This document shows positions 23,881 through 31,412 of a DNA stretch of 41,840 nucleotides, one piece after another; within the stretch, counting starts at the first letter, position 1; every line of letters begins with the position of its first letter. The notes under the pieces were generated by a model that saw only the letters and a program-made list of their open reading frames with translations, had not been told where the DNA came from and ran no database searches. A program made the translations under genes and the position numbers. Source of the stretch: Bacillota bacterium (GTDB lineage: Bacteria; Bacillota; Clostridia; Acetivibrionales; DSM-1351); the NCBI GenBank assembly GCA_023391425.1, contig JAEWAX010000022.1, forward strand, positions 1 through 41,840, given 5' to 3'.

Positions 23881-25239
23881 CTATTTAATAAGCTTTTCAA
23901 ATTCCGTAAAAGCTTTATCAATTGATTTTTGAATATCCTTACCTGCAATAACCTCTGTACATAGAGTAGGCAACGGACCGTTAGGCCATGCATCTATCTG
24001 GCTCCACTGCGCAACAGGCATATCTCCAGGTACCGCTCTCTCTGATTGCTTAACAAATGCGCTCAACCATTCATCCTTTGAAAAATAGCTATCGCTCATA
24101 ACAGCCTTACTTGAGTTGAGAAGCGACAATGCTTTAGACGCTTTTAGCTGATTTTCAGGACTACAGAAGTATTTCACCCATTGTTTTGATGCATCTGCAT
24201 CTTTTGTAGTTTTGAATACAACTATTGGAGCTGAGAATGCAATTGAGGAAGCGCCTTCTCCAGACTTACTTGGCATTACTGCTGATGCAAACTTATCCTT
24301 GAGCTGCGGAGCTTGATTTTCAATATTGTTTTTTGTTTCTGCAGTTACACCAAATACCATTGCTACTTTTCCTGCCATAAATTCTGAAATAGGATCATAT
24401 GAAGGGTCAACCATATTTGGCACTGCGATTTTGTGTTTTACATTAACATCTCTCATTAATGTCAAGGAATCTATGCCTGCCTGTGTATTAAAGGTTGGCT
24501 TAGTATATCCTGCATCCATAAGGTTACCTCCGGCTCCGCCGAGAAGTGCAAACCATGTTTGGTCAAATCTTGCCATCATGTTGAACCATGCAAGACCAGC
24601 TCTTGTAATATTACCCTTTGCATCTGTTTTTGTAAGCTTTTTGCCTGCATCAATCATTTCGTCCCATGTTTTCGGAGCACTTGTAATTCCTGCCTCAGCA
24701 AAGTAATCCTTGTTATAAAGAAGTACTCTTGTGTCAAAACGCCAAGGAATACCGTACCAGTGTCCGTTTTGGTAAGCTTCATCTTTACCTGCTTGGAACC
24801 ATGAATCTTCTCCCATTTCCTTAGCTACATCATCAATTTGCATCGGACCGTATTTATCTCCACTCATTTTAATTAATGATGCCGTAAAGAAAACATCCGC
24901 TACATCTGGAGCTTCTCCACCTGTACATGCTAGGGTGTACTTGTTTAATGCCTGTCCCCAGTCAACAATTGAGTATTTGACCTTAATACCTGTTTTTGAT
25001 TCAAAATCTGTTGTCATATCCTTGAGCATTTGATCCTGTACAGCAGGATCTGAGCCGTATTTCTGTATCCAGAAAGAAATTTCTTTTGGCTCGTTTGACT
25101 TTGTATCACTGGCTGTAGAAGAACTCTGTGCCTGCTGACTGTCATCTGTTGTTACTTTTGATGAACCACATGCAGTAAAGCTAACCACCGTCATTGTTAT
25201 TACAAGTACTACCCCGATGAGTTTTAATAATTTCCTCAT
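23881..25239 (-). CDS. ABC sugar importer, solute-binding lipoprotein (MalE/UgpB type)
   Basis: 452 residues. The signal peptide ends in a lipobox (F-T-A-C, Cys about 24), followed by a Ser/Thr/Gln-rich linker. The mature part is a family 1 extracellular solute-binding protein: KEISFWIQKYGSDP opens the first lobe, and WYGIPWRFDTRVLLYNKDYFAEAGI and KTWDEMIDAGKKLTK are typical of oligosaccharide-binding members. It captures a sugar outside the cell and delivers it to the two permeases encoded just upstream. The ribosome site TTAAGGAGG is strong. Ligand identity is unknown; an oligosaccharide or aryl-glycoside is likely from the GH3 gene. Confidence 0.94.
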   Translation of the reverse strand: MRKLLKLIGVVLVITMTVVSFTACGSSKVTTDDSQQAQSSSTASDTKSNEPKEISFWIQKYGSDPAVQDQMLKDMTTDFESKTGIKVKYSIVDWGQALNKYTLACTGGEAPDVADVFFTASLIKMSGDKYGPMQIDDVAKEMGEDSWFQAGKDEAYQNGHWYGIPWRFDTRVLLYNKDYFAEAGITSAPKTWDEMIDAGKKLTKTDAKGNITRAGLAWFNMMARFDQTWFALLGGAGGNLMDAGYTKPTFNTQAGIDSLTLMRDVNVKHKIAVPNMVDPSYDPISEFMAGKVAMVFGVTAETKNNIENQAPQLKDKFASAVMPSKSGEGASSIAFSAPIVVFKTTKDADASKQWVKYFCSPENQLKASKALSLLNSSKAVMSDSYFSKDEWLSAFVKQSERAVPGDMPVAQWSQIDAWPNGPLPTLCTEVIAGKDIQKSIDKAFTEFEKLIK

Positions 25240-25269
25240 TCCTTTTTCCTCCTTAAAATTGTATATTAT

Positions 25270-26115
25270 TTATCCCTTAACCGCACCAGCGGTTAATCCA
25301 CTAATTAAGTACTTCTGCAAGAACGCAAACAGTAGTATTGCTGGTAAAGTTATAATTACAGAGGTAGTCATTGTGAGTGCCATATTTGAATTTCCACCAA
25401 ACTGACCAATATAATCATATATCCCTATTGATGCTGGTTTTAAATCATTGTTTGATAAGATTACACTTGCCCACATAAACTCATTCCATGCAAGTATAAA
25501 GGAGAATATTGCCGTTGCCACTATTCCCGGCAAGGAAATGGGAAGAGCAATTTTAAAGAATATACCAAATCTTGTACAGCCGTCTATAGTAGCACTTTCT
25601 TCCAGCGAAACAGGTATAGCTGATGTAAAATAGCTTTTTATCATTAATGTACAAAATGGAATACCCCACATTGAATATGCAATTATAAGTCCAGCATAGG
25701 TATTGGTTAGTTTTGCATCAAACATTATAAAATAGAATGATATAAAAGGTAGCACTCCAGGTATGAGCTGTGTCAGTAACATAAGTACAACTGCTGACTT
25801 TTGGAGCTTTCTCTTTGCAAATCTACTTATGCTGTACCCACACAAGGTAGCCAGAACAACACATATTATAGTTGTCATTACTGATACGAATAGAGAATTC
25901 GACATATATTTCATCAAAGGTAGCGTAGACCATACAGTAATATAGTTTTGAAAATTAATTACTTTAGGAAAATATGTCGGTGGGGATAGCATAACCTCAT
26001 TACTTGGCTTTATTGATGTAATGAACATCCAATAAAATGGGAGTAATATGAAAATAGAGGTAATTGTCATTACAATATAATGCTTTAATGCTGGTTTAAT
26101 AGTCTTTGATGACAT
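25270..26115 (-). CDS. ABC sugar importer, permease (MalG type)
   Basis: 281 residues with six predicted membrane helices. The EAA loop EESATIDGCTRFGIFFKIALPISLPGI, which docks on the ABC ATPase, is well preserved, as are SLFVSVMTTIICVVLATLCGYSISRF and the C-terminal QKYLISGLTAGAVKG. It forms the membrane channel with the MalF-type protein, whose stop lies 19 nt upstream. A ribosome site (AAAGGAG) precedes the ATG. No ATPase gene is in the operon, so the ATPase must be encoded elsewhere. Confidence 0.94.
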   Translation of the reverse strand: MSSKTIKPALKHYIVMTITSIFILLPFYWMFITSIKPSNEVMLSPPTYFPKVINFQNYITVWSTLPLMKYMSNSLFVSVMTTIICVVLATLCGYSISRFAKRKLQKSAVVLMLLTQLIPGVLPFISFYFIMFDAKLTNTYAGLIIAYSMWGIPFCTLMIKSYFTSAIPVSLEESATIDGCTRFGIFFKIALPISLPGIVATAIFSFILAWNEFMWASVILSNNDLKPASIGIYDYIGQFGGNSNMALTMTTSVIITLPAILLFAFLQKYLISGLTAGAVKG

Positions 26116-26134
26116 TTAATGTATGCTCCTTTCT

Positions 26135-27043
26135 TTATGCAGCATGATCGATTTTAATCGACCTCTTTATATAGTACAATGATGGTATAAATACAATAAT
26201 GAGCATTATTACACTGATAGCCGCAGCATAACCATATTTGAAGTTAGTAAATGCTTCACTGTAAACTCGTACTGCCAGAACTTCCGTAAGGTTTAAAGGA
26301 CCACCTTTAGTTACTAAATAACTTATATTGAAGTTATTAAACTGCCAGATACCCTCCAGCAAAATAGAAGTTTCAACTACAGGTAGAAGTGAAGGAATTG
26401 TAATTCTTGTGAACTGCTGCCATTTGCTAGCACCATCAACATTTGCTGCCTCATATAACTCACCAGGTATAGTTTGTAAGCCTGCTAAAAACATTACCAT
26501 CATGAAAGGGAAAATGCTCCAGACATTGATGAGTATTACCATAATCATGGGTAGTGAAATAAATCCAAAATATACATCAGTCTGTCCCAAAAAATTTATT
26601 GGTTTGTCAATGAGGTTAATATCCATCAGTAGCCTGTTTATAGGGCTGAAGGATTCACTTAACAGCAATCTCCAAACGGTTGCGGTTACAAGTGGAGGAG
26701 TAACCCATGGAGCCAAAAAAATTGCCCTAAAGAATGTTCTTCCTCTATACCCCTTATTAAGTTCGACTGCAACAACAATTGCCAATATTGCACCAAAAAT
26801 CAATGAAAATACTGTAAAGAATAATGTGTTAACAATAATTTTAATTGTAGACGGATCACTGATTGCCTTTAAGTAATTGTCAAACCATATAAATGGCTTA
26901 TCTGGCTTTAACAATTGGATGTCAAAGAAAGACATCCTGATTGAATCCAAACTTGGATATATTTGAACAAAAGCTATTCCTAACAAGGCTGGGAGCAGCA
27001 TAATTAGAGGAGTGTATTTGTCCAATTTACGAGACAGCTTCAT
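26135..27043 (-). CDS. ABC sugar importer, permease (MalF type)
   Basis: 302 residues, six predicted membrane helices. The opening LSRKLDKYTPLIMLLPALLGIAFVQIYP and the EAA loop YEAANVDGASKWQQFTRITIPSLLP are standard for this family. It pairs with the MalG-type permease. A strong ribosome site (ACGGAGG) precedes the ATG. It is second in the operon, 47 nt after the lacI-type regulator gene. Confidence 0.94.
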   Translation of the reverse strand: MKLSRKLDKYTPLIMLLPALLGIAFVQIYPSLDSIRMSFFDIQLLKPDKPFIWFDNYLKAISDPSTIKIIVNTLFFTVFSLIFGAILAIVVAVELNKGYRGRTFFRAIFLAPWVTPPLVTATVWRLLLSESFSPINRLLMDINLIDKPINFLGQTDVYFGFISLPMIMVILINVWSIFPFMMVMFLAGLQTIPGELYEAANVDGASKWQQFTRITIPSLLPVVETSILLEGIWQFNNFNISYLVTKGGPLNLTEVLAVRVYSEAFTNFKYGYAAAISVIMLIIVFIPSLYYIKRSIKIDHAA

Positions 27044-27090
27044 TTTGATACCTCCGTAACATAGTAATATTAAATTATTATTTGTGAAAT

Positions 27091-28113
27091 TTATTTAGAT
27101 AAATCTTTTACTGAGTTTCTTTCAATTATTCTAGGACTTATTGAAATGCATCTTGCATTATGATATGCGTTATTCTTCTTACCTATAATCATTTCTACAG
27201 CTTCTGTAGCCATATCTTCTATAGGAAGCCGTACTGATGTCAATGCTGGAGACAGATATTCTGAAATTGTATCATCATGTGCAATTATAGAAACTTCTTC
27301 TGGTATTCGTATACCCTTTTCATACATATACTGCAGCACTCCAACCGCAAGTATATCAGCTGCAACCATTAAAGCAGTTGGGAACTCATGTTGCTCAAAT
27401 ATTTTCTGTGCAATCTGGTAACCATATTCAGGAATATAATCTTCTACAAAATATGAATGGGATTTTGCATATGCTTCCTGCTGGTTTTTTTCCATGGCCA
27501 TGAAATAACCTGAATATCTTTCCCTTTCAACATTAAAAATTTGTTTCTTTCCTATATAAGCAATTTCTGTATGCCCCTTTCCTATTAAATAATTTGTTGC
27601 ATCAAAGGTTCCCTCAGTATTATTTACCAATACCTTATCAACTCCAAAGTATTCTGCTGGTCTTTCTATCATAACAACAGACTTTTCCAGGTTATCCATA
27701 TACTCTTTGATATCAGTAGGAACTTCATCTTGGATAAATGAGCTAAATATTATTCCATCAACATTTTTTTTAATAAGGCTATCTACCAAATAAGGTATTT
27801 CTGATATATCTTCTCCAGAATTTACTGTTAGCACTTGAAAGCCCTTAACACGTGCAGCTTGATTTACACTTCTTGATAGAATCTGAAAAAACATATTAGA
27901 ACAACTATGTGGTACTACAAGACCAATTACCCCTTCTTTAAGGCTTTTCCTAGAGGATAAGTTCTTTGGTGCAACATAACCCAGTTGGTCAATTACTTCC
28001 TTCACACTATTTCTTACACTTTCTGATACATACCCGTTTTCTCTAACAACTCTAGCCACTGTAGTTATAGATACATTTGCTTTTTGTGCAACATCCATCA
28101 TTGTAACTTTCAT
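27091..28113 (-). CDS. LacI family transcriptional regulator, first gene of the sugar operon
   Basis: 340 residues. The N-terminal LacI helix-turn-helix (MMDVAQKANVSITTVARVVRENGYVSESVRNSV, about 5-37) and hinge helix are followed by a periplasmic-binding-protein-like sensor domain (about 60-335). The usual -S-T-V-S-R- recognition helix is I-T-T-V-A-R-V here. It should repress the operon until a sugar or glycoside ligand binds. It is encoded at the head of the operon it likely controls, so it would be autoregulated. A 17-nt AT-rich inverted repeat over the start of transcription is a candidate operator. The ribosome site is weak (GGTGAATG). Confidence 0.92.
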   Translation of the reverse strand: MKVTMMDVAQKANVSITTVARVVRENGYVSESVRNSVKEVIDQLGYVAPKNLSSRKSLKEGVIGLVVPHSCSNMFFQILSRSVNQAARVKGFQVLTVNSGEDISEIPYLVDSLIKKNVDGIIFSSFIQDEVPTDIKEYMDNLEKSVVMIERPAEYFGVDKVLVNNTEGTFDATNYLIGKGHTEIAYIGKKQIFNVERERYSGYFMAMEKNQQEAYAKSHSYFVEDYIPEYGYQIAQKIFEQHEFPTALMVAADILAVGVLQYMYEKGIRIPEEVSIIAHDDTISEYLSPALTSVRLPIEDMATEAVEMIIGKKNNAYHNARCISISPRIIERNSVKDLSK

Positions 28114-28230
28114 GTTTCATTCACCAACTTTACTCGCTTTTTTCATTACAATCTCATTTAAATTTATAAGCATTTAGATACAGATATTATGGTTTCTGTC
28201 TGTAAAATAATATGTATTTATTTGTTCTTT

Positions 28231-28247
28231 AACATATATTTTATGTT
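28231..28247 (-). promoter_or_regulatory. Candidate operator of the lacI-led operon
   Basis: AACATATATTTTATGTT: arms AACATA and TATGTT around a 5-nt centre, starting 4 nt after the -10 box and so covering the start of transcription. Its position suits a repressor site, but it lacks the central CG typical of many LacI-family operators. Confidence 0.45.
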
Positions 28248-28250
28248 ATT

Positions 28251-28279
28251 AGTATATATTTATCACATTATTCTGTCAA
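28251..28279 (-). promoter_or_regulatory. Sigma-A-type promoter of the lacI-to-GH3 operon
   Basis: On the minus strand a perfect -35 box TTGACA (28274-28279), 17-nt spacer and TATACT (28251-28256). The 5-prime leader to the lacI-type ATG is about 130 nt. Farther upstream three copies of TTTTCATAT (28332, 28369, 28391) lie in an extremely T-rich stretch, possibly curved DNA. Confidence 0.8.
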
Positions 28280-28440
28280 TATTTATAGTCTAAATTTATG
28301 AATAATGTCGAAAGATGAATATTTTTTGTGGTTTTCATATGTTTTTTTCTATGTTAATTTTTATTTATTTTTCATATGATTATTTAATATTTTTCATATT
28401 TTTTTACCATTAATAGAATTCCACAGGTCTTTACAGTTGC
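28280..28440. other. T-rich spacer upstream of the lacI promoter
   Basis: Very AT-rich, with three TTTTCATAT copies and T-runs. I see no gene in it. It ends where the transposase remnant becomes readable. Confidence 0.4.
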
Positions 28441-28632
28441 ATGGTGAATCAAAACCTGATCACTCAAAATCGTTCCATACAAGTGGAAGGAACCTTTGAC
28501 GTTCTAAAAAGCGATCACAATTTCAGTTGATTTTTAATACGAGGGAAAAACAATGTTAAAATGAATTTATCCTGCTGTGTTTAGCTATAATATAAACTAA
28601 TTACATTCAAAAATTCAAAGAGCTTCATGAAG
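28441..28632 (+). pseudogene. Remnant of an IS1182-type transposase (C-terminal part)
   Basis: The plus-strand frame from 28441 reads ...NQNLITQNRSIQVEGTFDVLKSDHNF, then an in-frame TGA (28528-28530), then FLIRGKNNVKM. A one-base loss near 28563 shifts the frame to EFILLCLA..., and a further shift is needed for the last part (...SKIQRAS). This order matches the conserved C-terminus of IS1182-family (DDE) transposases (NRSIQVEGxFxxLKxDxxFRRFLxRGKxNVxxE). Stop codons and frameshifts show that it is dead. No upstream part and no terminal inverted repeats are visible, so only a fragment is left. Confidence 0.85.
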
Positions 28633-28654
28633 TAAAAACGGCCTAGAATAGTAT

Positions 28655-28711
28655 TAATAAAAAAGGGAATGCCGCTTACTACTTTTTCTAAAGTAGTTTT
28701 GCGGCATTCCC
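28655..28711 (-). terminator. Terminator of the isomerase - Gfo/Idh/MocA unit
   Basis: Outer 11-bp stem GGGAATGCCGC (28665-28675) and GCGGCATTCCC (28701-28711), inner 8-bp stem ACTACTTT (28678-28685) and AAAGTAGT (28690-28697). On the minus strand it is followed by a run of T. It lies about 180 nt after the stop at 28888. Confidence 0.88.
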
Positions 28712-28887
28712 GTTTACAGGAATATGTACTATAAAAATTTGAATTAGGCAGCTTAAGAAGCTAAATTATATTGCAAAATGCAATACTAATCACTATATTA
28801 TACGTAATATCACAAATTTTGAATTTCAAAAAGCGTATACCTAAGTTGGTGGGGTAAAGATTGCCATAGCTATACGTCTTTCATCTC
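28712..28887. other. 3-prime spacer before the second Gfo/Idh/MocA gene end
   Basis: AT-rich region between terminator and stop codon. I recognise no gene or RNA here. Confidence 0.35.
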
Positions 28888-30039
28888 TCAGTCAACATCT
28901 ACCCAATTTCCACCGATTTTATTACTCGCCAGACAAGCATGGATGAATTTTACACCTGCGATGCCATCATCAATTGATGGAAAATCATAATCATATTTGC
29001 TTAATTCTTCACCATTAATTTTTTTTAAGTTTGTATTAATCCACACTTTGTAAATGTTGGCGAATGCTTCATACAATCCTTCTGGATGACCAGACGGAAT
29101 ACGATTCATTTGTGCTGATCTTTTCGACACGTATGACATGCCTCGGTTATAAATCTGGGTTGGTTTTCCTTTTAATGTCACTGAAAGGATATTGGGATTC
29201 TCTTGTACCCACTCAATTGCGCCCTCTGTTCCAAAAATGCGCACGACAAGACCATTCATATGTCCAACACACACTTGAGATGAAGAAAACACGCCGTGTG
29301 ATCCATTTTCAAACTCTACAAGTATATTGGCATTCAAATCAAGAGGCTGTCCGAAATAATCCATTTTTGCAGCAACTTTTTTCACTTTCAAGCCTGTGAT
29401 ATAAGAAACCGTATGTTCAATGTGAGTGCCTATGTCGCCTACACAATTGGAGCCGCCTGATAATTTCGGATCTTTCCGCCAGACGGATAGCTTGTTCATG
29501 GTTTTGTCACCAGCGCCAATATCATCAATTAACCATTCCTGCAAGTATTCAGCATTGACATTAATGATATCACCTATAACGCCTTCTTCAACAAGTTCTC
29601 TTGCTTCTTTGACCATGTTGTTACCCGAGTAAGCGTAGCTAACAGCAAATAAAAGTCCTTTTTCATCTGCAATTTCTTTCAGTTCCTCACCTTCGCAAAC
29701 TTCAAAAGAGAGCGGCTTTTCACACATAACATTGATGCCGTGTAATAGGAAAGTCTTTGCGACCAGGTAGTGCATATTATTTGGTGCAGCAATTGTCACA
29801 AAATTGATACCATCCTCTCTCGCGCTTTCTTTTTCTGCCATTTCCATATAGTCCTTGTACACTCGATCTAAATCAAGTCCAAGAAATTCACCACACTCTT
29901 TATTCGGTTCAGGATTAGAATTAAAACATCCCGCTACCAATTGAGCTCTCCCATCAAAGGAAGCAGCTACTCTATGAACGCCGCCGATAAAAGCATTCAA
30001 ACCTCCGCCGACCATGCCATAATTCAATCTTTTAATCAT
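28888..30039 (-). CDS. Second Gfo/Idh/MocA family oxidoreductase
   Basis: 383 residues, somewhat longer than the 338-residue homologue at 20.6 kb and clearly a different subfamily. The Rossmann domain has YGMVGGGLNAFIGGVHR (glycine motif) and NVMCEKPLSFEV (family motif). The C-terminal domain has SGGSNCVGDIGTHIEHTVSYITGL, with the catalytic Asp-x-x-x-His pattern (DIGTH). The sequence GHPEGLYEAFANIYK near the C-terminus is typical of a subgroup found next to TIM-barrel isomerases. Likely reaction: NAD(P)-linked oxidation of a ring hydroxyl of a sugar or glycoside, substrate unknown. The ribosome site TTAGGAGG is strong. It starts 9 nt after the isomerase gene and is the last gene before the terminator. 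Confidence 0.92.
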   Translation of the reverse strand: MIKRLNYGMVGGGLNAFIGGVHRVAASFDGRAQLVAGCFNSNPEPNKECGEFLGLDLDRVYKDYMEMAEKESAREDGINFVTIAAPNNMHYLVAKTFLLHGINVMCEKPLSFEVCEGEELKEIADEKGLLFAVSYAYSGNNMVKEARELVEEGVIGDIINVNAEYLQEWLIDDIGAGDKTMNKLSVWRKDPKLSGGSNCVGDIGTHIEHTVSYITGLKVKKVAAKMDYFGQPLDLNANILVEFENGSHGVFSSSQVCVGHMNGLVVRIFGTEGAIEWVQENPNILSVTLKGKPTQIYNRGMSYVSKRSAQMNRIPSGHPEGLYEAFANIYKVWINTNLKKINGEELSKYDYDFPSIDDGIAGVKFIHACLASNKIGGNWVDVD

Positions 30040-30048
30040 ATAAACCTC

Positions 30049-31038
30049 CTAATTCGCTATCGCTTCATCAAACTTTATATTTGATGCTTCAAAATCAATT
30101 TTACGAACAAACGCCGCTGCCTCAGTTGCACCATATTCCCTTTCCATTCCGGAATCTTCCCATTCTACAGACAGAGGACCCTTGTATCCGACTTTGTTCA
30201 ACACTCGTATAATGTTTTCGAAATCGACATCACCGTGTCCCAAAGACCTAAAATTCCAGCCCCTGTTTAATTCTCCAAAATCAACATGAGAGCCAAGTAA
30301 ACCATTTCTGCCATCAAGCGTTACTGCCGCATCTTTCATGTGGACATGATAAACACGGGCTGCAAAGTCCATCAAAAACATTTCTGGTTTGATACCTTGC
30401 CAGATTAGATGGCTAGGATCAAAATTCAATCCAAATTCTGGTCTGTCAATAAACTTTTTCAAAAGCCTTTGTGTAGAGTAGTAATCAAATGCAATTTCGG
30501 CAGGATGTACTTCCAGAGCGAATTTAATACCAGATTCTTTGAAAACATCCAGTATCGGCGACCAAAGATTATAAATCTCTTGGTAGCCAGCTTCTATAAT
30601 TGATTCCGTTGTCTGCGGAAAGCTATACATGTACTTCCAAATCGGTGAACCTGTAAAACCAGTAACCACTTTGCATCCAAGCTTCTTTGCTGCAATAGCA
30701 GCATATTTCATATTAGTAACTGCCCATTCACGAATTGCCTCAGGGTTATCCGCAAGCTCAGCCGGTGCAAAATTGTTTAAGCGAGGATCATTATAATCCC
30801 CTACACATTGTCCGATAATATGTGTTGCGAGAGCATATACCTTAAGATCATACTGAAGAAGTAGTTTTTTGATATCCTCTATATACTGGTCATCATCAAC
30901 AGCTTTTTTCAAATTCAGATGTTTGCCCCAACAGGCAAGTTCAAGTCCGTCATATCCCATCGCTTTCGCTTTCTCACACATGGTCTCCATTTCAAGATCT
31001 GCCCATTGGCAGGTCATAAGAGTCAACAATCTCCCCAT
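30049..31038 (-). CDS. Second TIM-barrel sugar isomerase/epimerase
   Basis: 329 residues, AP-endonuclease-2 / xylose-isomerase-like barrel. Likely metal and substrate ligands lie in ALEVHPAEIAFDYYS (Glu), GLNFDPSHLIWQG (Asp/His), VYHVHMKDAAV (His/Asp) and PLSVEWEDSGM (Glu). It is longer than the isomerase at 21.8 kb and only distantly similar. Such proteins isomerise or epimerise sugars, or help cleave 3-oxo-glycosides together with Gfo/Idh/MocA partners. A strong ribosome site (CAGGAGG) precedes the ATG. It has a 139-nt gap upstream containing a hairpin and an inverted repeat shared with the importer promoter, so it probably begins its own transcript. Confidence 0.9.
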   Translation of the reverse strand: MGRLLTLMTCQWADLEMETMCEKAKAMGYDGLELACWGKHLNLKKAVDDDQYIEDIKKLLLQYDLKVYALATHIIGQCVGDYNDPRLNNFAPAELADNPEAIREWAVTNMKYAAIAAKKLGCKVVTGFTGSPIWKYMYSFPQTTESIIEAGYQEIYNLWSPILDVFKESGIKFALEVHPAEIAFDYYSTQRLLKKFIDRPEFGLNFDPSHLIWQGIKPEMFLMDFAARVYHVHMKDAAVTLDGRNGLLGSHVDFGELNRGWNFRSLGHGDVDFENIIRVLNKVGYKGPLSVEWEDSGMEREYGATEAAAFVRKIDFEASNIKFDEAIAN

Positions 31039-31070
31039 CGTTCTATCCTCCTGCTCTATCGATTTCTGTT

Positions 31071-31095
31071 ATGTGACAAATATTGTGTCACATTC
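31071..31095 (-). promoter_or_regulatory. Inverted-repeat operator shared with the importer promoter (copy 1)
   Basis: On the minus strand GAATGTGACACAATATT followed by TGTCACAT: arms TGTGACA and TGTCACA with a 7-nt centre. It is 35-60 nt upstream of the isomerase ATG. The half GAATGTGACA is repeated exactly upstream of the ABC ATPase gene (36530-36554). The TGTGA...TCACA look resembles CRP/FNR-family sites. Confidence 0.55.
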
Positions 31096-31122
31096 AACTA
31101 AATAATTTTTTAAACTGAATTT

Positions 31123-31163
31123 TGGAAAAGGCGCTTTGATTAAAAATCAAAACACCTTTTCCA
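31123..31163 (-). terminator. Long hairpin after the ferredoxin gene
   Basis: Arms TGGAAAAGG (31123-31131) and CCTTTTCCA (31155-31163) and inner TTTGATT / AATCAAA. The 3-nt internal mismatch pairs (U-G, G-C, U-G) in minus-strand RNA, giving a 19-bp stem. There is no clear U-run, so termination may be partial. Confidence 0.6.
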
Positions 31164-31177
31164 GAGAAAGTCATAAG

Positions 31178-31348
31178 TTATCCAAGATATGCTGCCTTTT
31201 TAGGACATTCAATTTCACATGCATAGCAATCAATACATTTTTCCTTGTCAACTTCCATATGCTTTTCTCCCTTTGAAATAGCTCCAACAGGACAAAATTT
31301 TATGCAAATTCCACAGTTAATGCAATCCTCATCTATAACTCTAGCCAT
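31178..31348 (-). CDS. Two-[4Fe-4S] cluster ferredoxin
   Basis: 56 residues from the ATG at 31348, which follows AAAGGTGGAG; a GTG four codons earlier overlaps this site. Two complete CxxCxxCxxxCP motifs are present: CINCGICIKFCPVG and CIDCYACEIECPKK. This is a normal 2[4Fe-4S] clostridial-type ferredoxin, a soluble low-potential electron carrier. It sits directly after the flavin oxidoreductase gene (64-nt gap), so it may donate electrons to that enzyme rather than serve general metabolism. Confidence 0.92.
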   Translation of the reverse strand: MARVIDEDCINCGICIKFCPVGAISKGEKHMEVDKEKCIDCYACEIECPKKAAYLG

Positions 31349-31412
31349 AATTATCTCCACCTTTCAATATTTAAACCGTTTCATATCGGTAAATCATTAT
31401 CATATCTGTCAA

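Noticed and set aside
26328..26876. 182-codon plus-strand frame inside the MalF-type permease gene
   Set aside because: Antisense to a clear permease gene, no ribosome site, no recognisable protein.
31072..31092. TGTGA-N11-TCACA as an E. coli-type CRP site
   Set aside because: The spacing is wrong for CRP (N6 between TGTGA and TCACA) and cAMP-CRP control is not expected in clostridia; it is kept only as an unidentified operator.
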